Shown here: positions 53,945 through 62,472 of the stretch, piece by piece | Numbering within the stretch: the stretch's first letter is position 1 | How the letters are laid out: each line of letters begins with the position of its first letter | Assembly (NCBI RefSeq): GCF_026342015.1 | Contig: NZ_JAPENL010000001.1 | Span: forward strand, 434,001 to 498,000 | Source: Micromonospora lupini | GTDB taxonomy: Bacteria > Actinomycetota > Actinomycetes > Mycobacteriales > Micromonosporaceae | Reading direction: 5' to 3' | Length of the DNA: 64,000 bases | Notes under the pieces: generated by a model | Databases searched by the model: none | What the model saw: the letters and a program-made list of their open reading frames with translations, nothing else | Told to the model about the DNA's origin: nothing | Program-made: the position numbers and the translations under genes

Positions 53945-54859
53945 ATGAACTGGACCGAGCAGCAGATCCCGCGCCAGCACGGCCGGGTGGCAGTGGTCAC
54001 CGGCGCCAACACCGGGCTGGGCTTCGAGACCGCCCGGCGACTCGCCGAGCGCGGGGCGTCGGTCGTGCTGGCCGTGCGCAACATCGAGAAGGGCAAGCAG
54101 GCCGCCGCCCGGATCAACGGCGACGTCTCCGTACAGGAACTGGATCTGACCTCGCTGGATTCCGTGCGCGCCGCCGCGGCCGACCTGCGCGCCGCCCACC
54201 CGCGGATCGACCTCCTGATCAACAACGCCGGCGTGATGTACAACCCGAAGCAGACCACCCGCGACGGCTTCGAGATGCAGTTCGGCACCAACCACCTGGG
54301 CCACTTCGCGCTCACCGGCCTGCTGCTCGACCTGCTGTTGCCCGTGCCCGGCTCCCGGGTGGTCACGGTCAGCAGCGTCGGGCACCGCATCCGCGCCGCC
54401 ATCCATCTCGACGACCTGCAGTGGGAGCGGTCGTACAGCCGGGTTGGCGCCTACGGCCAGTCGAAGCTCGCCAACCTGATGTTCACCTACGAGTTGCAGC
54501 GCCGGCTCGCCCCGCACGGCACCACGGTCGCCGTGGCCGCACATCCGGGCGTCTCCAACACCGAACTGGTCCGCAACTCTCCGGCTGTCGTCCGCGCACC
54601 GATCACCTGGCTCGCCCCGGTGATCACGCAGCCCGCGATTGCAGGCGCGCTGCCCACCCTGCGGGCCGCCACCGACCCGTCCGTCCTCGGCGGGCAGTAC
54701 TACGGCCCCGACGGTCTGGGCGAGACGCGCGGCTACCCGAAGCTGGTCACCTCCAGCCCCGAGTCCTACGACCTGACCGTGCAACAACGCCTCTGGGCCG
54801 TCTCGGAAGACCTCACCGGCGTGCGGTTCCCGGTCGGGCAGGCAGCCTTCGCGGCGTGA
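53945..54859 (+). CDS. Short-chain dehydrogenase/reductase (retinol-dehydrogenase-like)
   Basis: 304 aa. Motifs: VVTGANTGLGFETARRLAERG, LDLTSLDSVRAAA, LLINNAGVMY, FGTNHLGHFALT, VTVSSVGH, and YGQSKLAN with the catalytic Tyr and Lys. This pattern is close to WW-domain/retinol-dehydrogenase-type SDRs. The Arg in VRNIEKG fits NADP preference. Its promoter has TetR operators, so expression is likely induced by its substrate. A bidirectional hairpin follows. Confidence 0.92.
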   Translation: MNWTEQQIPRQHGRVAVVTGANTGLGFETARRLAERGASVVLAVRNIEKGKQAAARINGDVSVQELDLTSLDSVRAAAADLRAAHPRIDLLINNAGVMYNPKQTTRDGFEMQFGTNHLGHFALTGLLLDLLLPVPGSRVVTVSSVGHRIRAAIHLDDLQWERSYSRVGAYGQSKLANLMFTYELQRRLAPHGTTVAVAAHPGVSNTELVRNSPAVVRAPITWLAPVITQPAIAGALPTLRAATDPSVLGGQYYGPDGLGETRGYPKLVTSSPESYDLTVQQRLWAVSEDLTGVRFPVGQAAFAA

Positions 54860-54881
54860 CCGTGCCGCGAGGCGGGTGATC

Positions 54882-54917
54882 GGTCGCGGCGAGACCCGTC
54901 CGGGTCCCGCCGCGACC
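54882..54917. terminator. Bidirectional hairpin after the SDR gene
   Basis: A 17-position stem (GGTCGCGGCGAGACCCG with CGGGTCCCGCCGCGACC, one A-C mismatch) around a 2-nt turn, between convergent genes. Confidence 0.75.
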
Positions 54918-54918
54918 G

Positions 54919-55590
54919 TCAGCGTTGTCGGCCGACCTGCCAGGAGGCGGCGGGCCAGGCCGCGATGAAGCCAGCGATCAGCCCGATCTGACCGGCGAAC
55001 CAGAACGTGGGGCTGTCAGGTCGCAGGGGTGGATCCGGAAAGACCATGTGGTGCGCCAACGTCAGCCACGCGAACAGCGCCACCTCGAACGCGGTGATGG
55101 TCACCAGTTCAACCTTCACGACTGTCGTCAGCGCGTGCCAGATCTGTCCGACGCTGCGGCCGGGCCCGTCGAAGAACCGGAAGAGAACAGCGATCGTCAC
55201 CGCCGCCAGATAGTCACCGGCGTAGTCGATCCAGAGCGCGTGCTGGGCCCTGTCGGATCTGGCGACGGACAGGGCGACCTCGGCGACGACGAAGCCGAGC
55301 GCGCAGTGCGCGCCACAACGGGACACCTGGGTCACGATGATGCCCCGGCGAGGCCGTCGCGGCTGGTCATCCCGCCGTGGTGGCGACAGTGCCTCGGGTC
55401 TGCCCCAGTTCCAGTAGAGGCGGACGGCCGCCGGACCGACGTAGAGGCCGGTCACCAGCCAGACGATCTCCATGACCTTGACCGGCTGACGGTGCCCGTA
55501 GAGGTAGGTGTCGCCGAGGACGATCGCGAAGCTGACGACGCCGACCGCGAGCGAGGCCCAGGCGAGCGCCACGAGCCAGGTTGGCTGCAT
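54919..55590 (-). CDS. DUF4396 domain membrane protein
   Basis: 223 aa from ATG 55590 (MQPTWLVALAWASLAVG). Hydrophobic helices at about 5-28, 40-60 and several between 95 and 215. The hallmark SRCGAHCALGFVVAE (about 90-104) is the Cys/His signature of DUF4396. A metal-binding role in the membrane is likely from those residues. The GLYVGPAAVRLYW stretch precedes it. Function is not known. Confidence 0.82.
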   Translation of the reverse strand: MQPTWLVALAWASLAVGVVSFAIVLGDTYLYGHRQPVKVMEIVWLVTGLYVGPAAVRLYWNWGRPEALSPPRRDDQPRRPRRGIIVTQVSRCGAHCALGFVVAEVALSVARSDRAQHALWIDYAGDYLAAVTIAVLFRFFDGPGRSVGQIWHALTTVVKVELVTITAFEVALFAWLTLAHHMVFPDPPLRPDSPTFWFAGQIGLIAGFIAAWPAASWQVGRQR

Positions 55591-55706
55591 CCCCGCCCCT
55601 TCCACACGCCGGGCGCCGGTGCTCGCCGCGGCCGAGGACGCCCCCTATTCTTTCATGTCGTACTCGTGCGCACCGACGGATCGGGCGTACGTCGTGCTGG
55701 CATCCT

Positions 55707-56798
55707 CTAGCCGCCGAAGTTGACGCTGGCGAGCGTCACGTCGCGGTGCGCGGCGAGGTGTTCGGCCTGTGCGGTGATGGCGTCCCGCGTGCCGGCCGAC
55801 AGCCGCTGCCAGGGCTGGACCGCGACCGTGAGCTTCCGGCCGGACTTGCGGGGACGCCAGGTGCCGACGAGGTCACCGTCGACCAGGACGGCGCCGGGGC
55901 GACCCAGCACCGGCCACAACTCCTTGGCGCGGGCGCTGTCCGGCACCAGCGTCGCCCGGTCCTTGGCCTGCAGGAACAGGTCGAACGGGCCGAGGAGGCG
56001 GGTGCCAGTGGTGTCGGCCGACTCCAGCGCCTCCGCGTCGGCGGCCAGCAGCGAGCGCGCCTCCCCGTCGACGGTCACCTCGATCACGTCCTCGGGCCAG
56101 CGCGCCTTCACGTCCTTCGACGGGGCGTCGAGATAGTCGGCGACCTGTTTCGGGGTGGCCGGGCCGAGCAGGCGAAGATAGGCGCGGATCAGGTCGAAGC
56201 GGTCACCAGGCGTGGCCGCCCTCCGGAACCCGACGATGCGCCGCAGGACCGGTGGTGACGTGTCCAGCTCCAGCTCGAGCCCAGCCCGCGCGGCGGCGAG
56301 CCGGAACGGCATCTCGTAGATGTGGGTGGCGTCGCACGGCCGGCAGAACCGCTGGTACGGCTCGGGCAGCACCGTGGCCAGGCGGCCGGAGACGTCTCCC
56401 TTGACGGTTGGCCTGGTGACGATGGCCCGCATGCGGATGGCCACCTCGTCGAGGGCGGTGAGGTTGGCGATACCGGCCGCCTTCAACGGCTTCGCGGCGT
56501 CGTAGATGCGCTTGCCCGCGTCGGCGTCGGAGAAGGGTTCGACAGCGGCCACCACGCGCCCCACGTCGGCCCGTCGGTAGAGGTGCGGGGCGCCGCGCAC
56601 CGTCCACAGCAGGACCACCTGCTCATCGGACAAGGCGGTCACGTCGACCCCGCGGATGGCCAGCGCCCACCGGGCGCCGTCGGGGCCGGTGTTCTGCACG
56701 CCGATGTCCAGGACGACGGTGTCGGCGAGCGTGCCCTCATCCCGGTCGAGCTGCTGGGCCCGGACTCGGAAGCTCAGCACCTGATGACGGTCGACCAT
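55707..56798 (-). CDS. Winged helix DNA-binding (HTH_42) protein
   Basis: 363 aa. It opens with RVRAQQLDRDE and has the family's LLWTVRGAPHLYRRADV, FCRPCDATHIYEMPFR, and a winged-helix segment near 215-250 (LLGPATPKQVADYLD). The C-terminal LLGPFDLFLQAKDRATLVPD, PGAVLVDGDLVGTWRPRKSG and TVAVQPW are typical of the HTH_42/AlkX-like family. Members include a DNA glycosylase fold acting on alkylated or crosslinked DNA (for example YcaQ/AlkX), so a DNA repair role is possible. Confidence 0.85.
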   Translation of the reverse strand: MVDRHQVLSFRVRAQQLDRDEGTLADTVVLDIGVQNTGPDGARWALAIRGVDVTALSDEQVVLLWTVRGAPHLYRRADVGRVVAAVEPFSDADAGKRIYDAAKPLKAAGIANLTALDEVAIRMRAIVTRPTVKGDVSGRLATVLPEPYQRFCRPCDATHIYEMPFRLAAARAGLELELDTSPPVLRRIVGFRRAATPGDRFDLIRAYLRLLGPATPKQVADYLDAPSKDVKARWPEDVIEVTVDGEARSLLAADAEALESADTTGTRLLGPFDLFLQAKDRATLVPDSARAKELWPVLGRPGAVLVDGDLVGTWRPRKSGRKLTVAVQPWQRLSAGTRDAITAQAEHLAAHRDVTLASVNFGG

Positions 56799-57065
56799 GC
56801 CTGCACCCTAGGGCCTGTTGCGGTGGCGTCCAGGCGCGCGTCCGTTCGCCGGCACCACCGACGACCGCCTCGCGCCATCGCCCGCACGGTGACCTGACCG
56901 GACCTGTCGCCACCCGGACACCAGCGGGCCCGCTCGCCCGCCACCTGCGTGGACGGTCACCGTCGAACCCGACATGCCGGCGCGGGAGGCCGGCGTGGGT
57001 ACCCGTACGCGGTGCCCGGATGGTCCAATAGGGGCACTGTGCTGGCGTCGCTGACGGAGGTTTCC

Positions 57066-57446
57066 GTGGATGGTGTGGAACTGCTCGTCGCCGCCCTGAC
57101 GCTCGGCGTGTCGAACGGCGTCACCGACGCGACAAGCGCTGTGGTCCGCGACGCCGCCGACAGTTTCCGGGGCCTGGTCCGCCGCCGGCTGACCGGTGCC
57201 GGCCAGGAGGCGCTACGGTCGTTGGAGACCGAGAGCACCGAATCGGGCGTCTGGCAGGTACGCCTCACCGCCGATCTCATCCGCGCCGGCATCGACCGGG
57301 ACGAGCAGCTCCTCAGCCTCGCGCGGGACCTGCTGGCGCGGGCCGAGGCGCCAGGTGTCCGCACCGAGATCGGGCCGGTCGACGTGCGCGGGGCGCAGGG
57401 CGTTCAGTTCGGCAGCTCCAGCATCCAGCACAACACCTTCAACTGA
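57066..57446 (+). CDS. 126-aa protein with C-terminal RHIM-like amyloid motif
   Basis: GTG 57066 follows GGAGG with 5-bp spacing. Residues 1-95 are helical: a hydrophobic N-terminal part (VELLVAALTLGVSNGV) and amphipathic helices (VRDAADSFRGLVRRRL, LIRAGIDRDEQLLSLARDLL). After a linker, the last 18 residues hold GAQGVQFGSSSIQHNTFN. The core VQFGxxSxQxNTF resembles RHIM/PP-type amyloid motifs (V/I-Q-x-G-x-x-N). The next protein begins with the same motif. By analogy with bacterial amyloid signalling, this short protein could be the effector or adaptor seeded by its partner. Confidence 0.72.
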   Translation: MDGVELLVAALTLGVSNGVTDATSAVVRDAADSFRGLVRRRLTGAGQEALRSLETESTESGVWQVRLTADLIRAGIDRDEQLLSLARDLLARAEAPGVRTEIGPVDVRGAQGVQFGSSSIQHNTFN

Positions 57447-57459
57447 GGCAGCCGGCCGG

Positions 57460-58944
57460 ATGGGCGACAGCGGGCAGCCGGAGGACGACCGGTCGCGCGG
57501 CATCGACGCCCGCCAGGCCCGGGGCGTGCAGTTCGGCGACAACAGCCTCCAGTACAACACCTTCGCCCCGATCGTACGGTCGGCGTACCTGGCCGAGGTG
57601 CACCGGATCGCCCCGGCCGACCTGCTCGAGCGGGATGGCGAGCTGGCGCGGCTCGCGGCCTTCTGCGCCGGTGACGGGCAGCGCGCGTACCAGCGGTGGG
57701 AGGCCGCCCCGAAAGCCGGGATGACCGCGCTGCTGTCCTGGTTCGTGCTTCACCCGCCCCCGGGCGTACGCGTCGTGTCGTACTTCGCCGTCGCCGGCCG
57801 CACCGAGCGGGACACCCGCGACGCCTTCGTCAACGTGGTGCTGGAGCAGTTGGTCGAGCTGACCGACGGGTCCATGCCGGGTCACCTCACCAGGGCCACC
57901 CAGGAGGCGCACCTGCTGTCCCGGTACACCGATGCGGCCCAGGCATGCGAACGGCAGGGCGAGCGGCTGGTGCTTGTCGTCGACGGCCTCGACGCCCGGC
58001 GCAACGCCTCGGGTGTCGCGACGCTCCTGCCCGACCGGCTGGTCGGTGGGATGCGGGTGGTGCTCGGCACCGACCCCGGGTGGCGGGCCCCCGCCGACCT
58101 GCCACCGCGGCACCCGCTACGGGAACGGACCCGGCCGCACCTGCTGCCGCCGTTCGTCGGTCCCGCCGAGCGCGCCCGGCGAAAGGCCGAGGCCGCCCGA
58201 CGGGCCCGGCGGGAGGCGGAGGCGGCGCGGTTGGCTGACGAGCGGGCCCGGCGGGAGGCGGAGGTCGCCCGGCGGAAAGCCGACGAGTCAGCGCGGTGGG
58301 AGGCGGAGCGCGAGCAGGCCGCCGCCGAGGAACGCCGCAACCTGCAGCGGCAGATAGACGAGTGGCAGGCCGCCGAGGCGCAACGGGTCAGCCTGGCAGC
58401 CCGGGCGGCAGCCGTGCGGCGGGCGCTGACGTTCGTCGTCGGGTGGACGGGTCTGTTCGTCCTCCTCACCTGGCTGACCCAGGGCCGGTCCGATCCGACT
58501 GTCGCGGGCATCCTGAGCGCCCAGCTCGGGGCGGGCGGGCTCGCCGCCGCGATCGTGCTCGTGCCGGCCGCGTTCCGGCTCGGTGCGGCGTACGAGGCGC
58601 GGCCGGCCTCGCCCGCCGCCTGGATCGATCGATCCCGGTACGGCCTGCTGCTGCAGTTGATCGCCTTCCCGGTGCTCGTCGTCGTGGGCGGAGGTATCGC
58701 GGCCGACTACCTCGACTTCCGCCACACCCGGCAACTGGAGCGTTCCCTCGGCATTGCCGGGGCCCTGCCCTCGTTCGACGAGGTGGTGGCCGTGTTCTTC
58801 CTGCTGCTCGTCGCGGCCGGCTGCGTCGGGGCCGGCCTGTGCCTCGCCGCGAGGGCCGCCAGGCCCTGGCACGAACGGCACCGGGAGCGGGAACGCGCGC
58901 ACCGGGCAGCCGTCGGCGGCCGAAGCACCCGCCCGCGTCCCTGA
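57460..58944 (+). CDS. STAND-like membrane protein with N-terminal RHIM-like motif
   Basis: 494 aa from ATG 57460, 13 bp after the previous stop. The motif RGVQFGDNSLQYNTF at about 21-35 matches the partner's C-terminus. Residues 40-230 resemble the N-terminal part of actinomycete STAND ATPases (LLERDGELARLAAFC; LLSWFVLHPPPGVRVVSYF). The P-loop reads AAPKAGMT, lacking the GKS/T lysine, while a Walker B-like VLVVDGLD is present at 171-178. A charged coiled coil (235-315) and four hydrophobic helices (about 321-340, 352-372, 392-412, 442-464) complete it. It likely signals by motif co-assembly at the membrane and may not hydrolyse ATP. Confidence 0.72.
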   Translation: MGDSGQPEDDRSRGIDARQARGVQFGDNSLQYNTFAPIVRSAYLAEVHRIAPADLLERDGELARLAAFCAGDGQRAYQRWEAAPKAGMTALLSWFVLHPPPGVRVVSYFAVAGRTERDTRDAFVNVVLEQLVELTDGSMPGHLTRATQEAHLLSRYTDAAQACERQGERLVLVVDGLDARRNASGVATLLPDRLVGGMRVVLGTDPGWRAPADLPPRHPLRERTRPHLLPPFVGPAERARRKAEAARRARREAEAARLADERARREAEVARRKADESARWEAEREQAAAEERRNLQRQIDEWQAAEAQRVSLAARAAAVRRALTFVVGWTGLFVLLTWLTQGRSDPTVAGILSAQLGAGGLAAAIVLVPAAFRLGAAYEARPASPAAWIDRSRYGLLLQLIAFPVLVVVGGGIAADYLDFRHTRQLERSLGIAGALPSFDEVVAVFFLLLVAAGCVGAGLCLAARAARPWHERHRERERAHRAAVGGRSTRPRP

Positions 58945-58963
58945 CGCCGACCCGGACCGTCCG

Positions 58964-59353
58964 TCAGGGAGCTGTCGTCCGCCCCCCGCGTCGGGCGAGC
59001 GCGTCGCGGACGGCGAAGACGACGAGCGAGAGCGGCACGAACACCCACAACTGAAGCACGGTGTAGCGGCGCAGCTCCCGGTCCGTGTCGACGCCGGCCA
59101 GCTCGGCGTCGAGGCCGCCGGGCCGCGTCAGCATGATGGCGTACGCGGACAGCGGAGCGTAGTTGAGGCCCGCCCCGACGAGCCACAGGCCGAACGCCCG
59201 GCCGCCGAGGTCGCTCGATGACGCCAACAGCCAGCTGCCCCACGCCACCATGGCGACCACGCCGACGAGGAACTCGGCCAGGATGATCCGCCGTCGACGG
59301 GTGGTGCCCCGGCTGCCGTACATGTCGATGGCCGCCAGGCGACGAACGTTCAT
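58964..59353 (-). CDS. Small multi-span membrane protein, unknown function
   Basis: 129 aa from ATG 59353 (MNVRRLAAIDMYGSRGTTRRRR). After a basic N-terminus, hydrophobic helices lie at about 24-44 (IILAEFLVGVVAMVAWGSWLL), 53-75 and 99-117. No ribosome site is obvious, so the start is tentative. The MYGSRGTTRRRR start recurs in small actinomycete membrane proteins. It converges with the amyloid pair, with 19 bp between stops. Confidence 0.65.
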   Translation of the reverse strand: MNVRRLAAIDMYGSRGTTRRRRIILAEFLVGVVAMVAWGSWLLASSSDLGGRAFGLWLVGAGLNYAPLSAYAIMLTRPGGLDAELAGVDTDRELRRYTVLQLWVFVPLSLVVFAVRDALARRGGRTTAP

Positions 59354-59529
59354 GCGGTGATGGTGCCACCGGCCGGCAACCGTCGGCGTCGGCCGCGTCC
59401 GCTCGGTCAGCCCGTTCCCCGGGTGCGGGGACGCGGGCTCCCTCGGAGCGGGGATCCGCTGGTCGTGCCGTTCGGGCAGCGTCATTCGGGAAGGAACCCG
59501 ACGCTCCCCACCGATACGGAGTACCGACA

Positions 59530-60123
59530 GTGACGCAGACCCGGACCGCCGACGCCGCACCGCCGTCCCGTACGCCACCGCCGCCACGATGGGCCCGCCG
59601 CGCCGGTCACGTGGCGTGGATAGCGCCCGTGGTGGGATTCATCCCGCTGCACGTGCCGTGGATCCTCGGCATCCCGCTGTTCGCCCACGCCGACCCGTTC
59701 GACGAGTGGTACCACGGTCGCGGCCCCGGCGTCGGGGATCACCCGGTCGACGGTTTCCTGGGTCTGCCGGCCGGCGCGTTCTACCTGGGTCTGCTGTGCG
59801 TCCTCGCCGGGCTGGGCGGAGTCCTGGCGCTCGGCCTGATCAGCGACTGGGGACTGACCTTCCCCCGCTGGGTGCCGTTGCTGCGCGGTCGCCGGGTGCC
59901 GCCCTGGGTGCCGCTGACGCCCACGGTGCTGGGATCGGCCCTGATGATCGGCTACTCGGTGACCCTGCCCTGGCAGTTCGCCGCCGACCTGGCACAGTCC
60001 AGCGCGGACGACATCTTCACCCCGACCGGTGTCCTGATCGGCTTGCCCCTCCTGCTGGCCTGGGCGGTCGCGTTGCCCGTGGCCGGCTGGTCCTACTACC
60101 GCCGTACCCGCGTGCGGCCCTGA
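59530..60123 (+). CDS. Multi-span membrane protein, unknown function
   Basis: 197 aa from GTG 59530. Hydrophobic helices at about 27-50 (HVAWIAPVVGFIPLHVPWI), 80-105, 130-150 and 167-188. An external Trp/His/Gly-rich loop (FDEWYHGRGPGVGDHP) lies between helices one and two. No family is recognised beyond general actinomycete membrane proteins. The next gene follows on the same strand after 20 bp. Confidence 0.65.
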   Translation: MTQTRTADAAPPSRTPPPPRWARRAGHVAWIAPVVGFIPLHVPWILGIPLFAHADPFDEWYHGRGPGVGDHPVDGFLGLPAGAFYLGLLCVLAGLGGVLALGLISDWGLTFPRWVPLLRGRRVPPWVPLTPTVLGSALMIGYSVTLPWQFAADLAQSSADDIFTPTGVLIGLPLLLAWAVALPVAGWSYYRRTRVRP

Positions 60124-60143
60124 AGCGGACCGCGGGCCGGGGC

Positions 60144-60680
60144 ATGTCCCTGGTGTCGCGCCCGGATCACCCGAAGATCGTGCTGTGGGCGCCGGACTAC
60201 AGTTCGAGGGTGATCAGTGCACCCCGGGAGGCGGAGGCGCGTGTCGGTCCGATCGGCGCGTTGCTCTTCCGACTGGTGTTCCTGGCCATCTGCGTGCCTG
60301 GCCCGCTCCTGCTCGCGGTCGCCGTGACGCTGGCCCCACCGCGGTCGTCCGCGGAGTTCTGGGGCCTCCTCGCCGGCGGCATCCTCGCGACGATCATCGG
60401 TGTCGGCTTCGGCGTCCTCGGGTTACGGCTGGTCAGCCGTTCACGCCGCGACGCCCGTCGGCTGTCCAGCGGTGGTGTCGCGGCGACGGCGGAGATTCTC
60501 GCGGTGACGAACCAGTCGGGCGGTGAGGAGCCCGCGCTGGCACTGCACCTGCGGATCAGCGGACCCGGGTTCGCCACGTTCGAGGCGGAAACGATCCGAC
60601 CGGTCGATCCGGCTCTCGTGCCGGGCGCGGCGCTGGCTGCTGTCGTGCATCCGGTTGACCGCCTTCTTACGATCGTCTAG
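60144..60680 (+). CDS. Membrane protein with short cytosolic C-terminal domain, unknown function
   Basis: 178 aa from ATG 60144. GTG 60210 (VISAPREAEARVG) is a strong alternative start because a TACAGT box lies just before it. Two helices (about 44-65 and 74-98) are followed by a beta-rich tail (AATAEILAVTNQSGGEEPALALHLRI in parts) ending RLLTIV. That tail resembles small domains in actinomycete membrane proteins that modulate shear or wall contact, but no function is established. Confidence 0.6.
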   Translation: MSLVSRPDHPKIVLWAPDYSSRVISAPREAEARVGPIGALLFRLVFLAICVPGPLLLAVAVTLAPPRSSAEFWGLLAGGILATIIGVGFGVLGLRLVSRSRRDARRLSSGGVAATAEILAVTNQSGGEEPALALHLRISGPGFATFEAETIRPVDPALVPGAALAAVVHPVDRLLTIV

Positions 60681-60751
60681 CGGCCACCCGGGGATGGGGT
60701 GTGCCTTCCGTCGGTGCAACCGGCGGTCGACGTGGGGAGACTGGAGGTGGC

Positions 60752-61195
60752 GTGCGCGTTCGGATCGAGGGCAGCGACCTCCCGGGTCGGCGCGGTGGCG
60801 CGGACGCCGACGCGCTGCGGCTCGGCAACGTGCACGTCGGGGTCCAGCGCAGGACCGAGGTGATCGACCGTGTACCGGCCGACGCGGTCGCGGCGACCTG
60901 GACGGTCGAGGTGTCCAGCCGGGAGATCGACGGGGTGCTGGACGTCGGCGGTCCGTTCGTGCACGGCCGCCCCGGCGCACGCTTTCTCTATCTGAGCTGG
61001 GGCGCGGTGACCGAGGAGGGGTTCGCGATGTTCCGGCGGGCAAAGCTGATGTTCACCGACATCCCGACGGCGCTGCTGCGGTCCGCGCACGATGGCGGCG
61101 GGCTCCTGGTCGGCAGGCTGGGGCTGACGGACGCGACCGGCGGGCCGCTGTGCGCCCGCGTTAAGCCTCCGGACGTCGTGTGGGTGGTGGAGTGA
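60752..61195 (+). CDS. DUF5990 family protein
   Basis: 147 aa from GTG 60752, with CTGGAGGTGGC before it. It opens VRVRIEGSDLPGRRGG and has LGNVHVGVQRR, WTVEVSSREI and FLYLSWG, the DUF5990 pattern as I recall it. Soluble, beta-rich, no catalytic motif. Function unknown in the family. A hairpin terminator follows at 61242. Confidence 0.78.
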   Translation: MRVRIEGSDLPGRRGGADADALRLGNVHVGVQRRTEVIDRVPADAVAATWTVEVSSREIDGVLDVGGPFVHGRPGARFLYLSWGAVTEEGFAMFRRAKLMFTDIPTALLRSAHDGGGLLVGRLGLTDATGGPLCARVKPPDVVWVVE

Positions 61196-61241
61196 CCGTC
61201 GGTCGCGGCAGCTGCCACCGGGCTGTCGCCGACCCGGTTGC

Positions 61242-61272
61242 CCCCGGCCGTCCGTAGCACGGACGACCGGGG
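61242..61272. terminator. Hairpin between DUF5990 and carbonic anhydrase genes
   Basis: Stem CCCCGGCCGTCCGT with ACGGACGACCGGGG (one mismatch) and an AGC loop, between convergent genes. Confidence 0.7.
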
Positions 61273-61283
61273 AGGGGACTCGG

Positions 61284-61994
61284 TCAGGCGACCAGCGAGA
61301 CCCGCCCGTTGTCCAGGTCGTACCGGGCGCCCACGACGCGCAGGGTGCCCTGGCGTACCTTCTCGGCGATGATCGGGCTGCGCGCGGGGAGCGCCCGCAC
61401 CTGCGCCGCGATGTTGGCCCGGACGGCGTTCTCCACCGGGTCGCCGGGCTGGTCCAGCACCGGCTCGACCACGGGACGCAGGCTGTCGACGATGGTGCCG
61501 ATGTGCCCGGGAGCCGTGCCGCCGGTGTGGATGGCGTCGATGGTGGCGGTGATCGCGCCGCAGCGCTCGTGCCCGAGGACGACGATCAGCAGGCTGCCGA
61601 ACTCCTCCACCGCGAACTCGACACTGCCCAGCAGCAGGTCGTCGACGATGTTGCCGGCGACCCGGTTGTCGAACAGGTCACCGAGCCCCTGGTCGAAGAG
61701 GACCTCGGGCGCCACCCGGGAGTCCGCGCAGCCCACCGTGACGGCGAACGGGTGCTGGCCGGCGGCGAGGCGATGCAGGTCGTTCAATCCCTGGTGCGGG
61801 TGCCGGCCGTGACCGGTCGTGAACCGGTGGTTGCCGGCGAGCAGCCGGCGCAGCGCCTCGGCCGGCGTACCGACCGGGTCGTCGGCCGGCGGCGCGGCGG
61901 CGGCGGACGGGCTCGCCGCCGCCGCGCCGATCGCGACGGCGCTCGCGCCACCGGCGGCCAGCAGGGAACGGCGGGACAGGTGGGAAGGTGCCAC
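61284..61994 (-). CDS. Beta-carbonic anhydrase with Tat-type signal
   Basis: 236 aa from GTG 61994, after GGGAGATCATC. The N-terminus SRRSLLAAGGASAVAIGAAA is a twin-arginine signal, so the enzyme is exported after folding. The Zn site has CADSR, a His and Cys in GHERCGAI. NRVAGN and GSVEFAVEEFG are typical of beta-carbonic anhydrases. It interconverts CO2 and bicarbonate outside the membrane. Length is normal for exported actinomycete forms. Confidence 0.93.
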   Translation of the reverse strand: MAPSHLSRRSLLAAGGASAVAIGAAAASPSAAAAPPADDPVGTPAEALRRLLAGNHRFTTGHGRHPHQGLNDLHRLAAGQHPFAVTVGCADSRVAPEVLFDQGLGDLFDNRVAGNIVDDLLLGSVEFAVEEFGSLLIVVLGHERCGAITATIDAIHTGGTAPGHIGTIVDSLRPVVEPVLDQPGDPVENAVRANIAAQVRALPARSPIIAEKVRQGTLRVVGARYDLDNGRVSLVA

Positions 61995-62170
61995 GATGAT
62001 CTCCCGAAGGTGAGGCGGAAGCCTCCTTCCTACCAGTCGTCCCTCCACAATGGTGACGCGCCGTCGGCATTCACTGGCCGCTTCACCGGTCCTGGCGCGG
62101 GATTACCGGCCGTGGTGCGTCGGGCGACGCGGCAGTGTAGTTCGGCGGTGGCGACTGTGGCCGTGCCAAG

Positions 62171-62234
62171 CGGCGGTGGTGGTGATGTGGTGGTGGTGGT
62201 GCGGTGGTGGTGGTGCGGTGGTGGTGCGGTGGCG
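62171..62234. repeat. GGT/GTG triplet-rich tract
   Basis: A G/T run of GTGGTG-type triplets with a few interruptions (GGTGATGTGG, GTGCGGTGG). It lies in the gene-free interval downstream of neither neighbour's coding end and would be unstable in length. Confidence 0.75.
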
Positions 62235-62289
62235 CTCGTGCTGAGGCTGGTCTGGCAGCGGCTGAGGGGGCGCGCGGCTCCTATGGACC

Positions 62290-62385
62290 TGATGTCGTGA
62301 ACGAATCAACGCGCGTGCCGGCCGCCGCCTGTGGTCGCGACCCGCGCCGCGCCCCCGTGCGGCCCTTGATGTCGCAAACGAATCA
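62290..62385. repeat. Pair of 19-bp near-identical motifs
   Basis: TGATGTCGTGAACGAATCA (62290-62308) and TGATGTCGCAAACGAATCA (62367-62385) differ at two positions and lie 77 bp apart in the same orientation. The outer TGAT...ATCA bases are palindromic. Confidence 0.7.
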
Positions 62386-62472
62386 GCTCCAAAGGACGCG
62401 ACCAACACCTCGCCCACCCACCGAGGCCCCGCCCCGGCCGCCCGGATCGCCCCCGGCCATCCAGGCCGCTCC

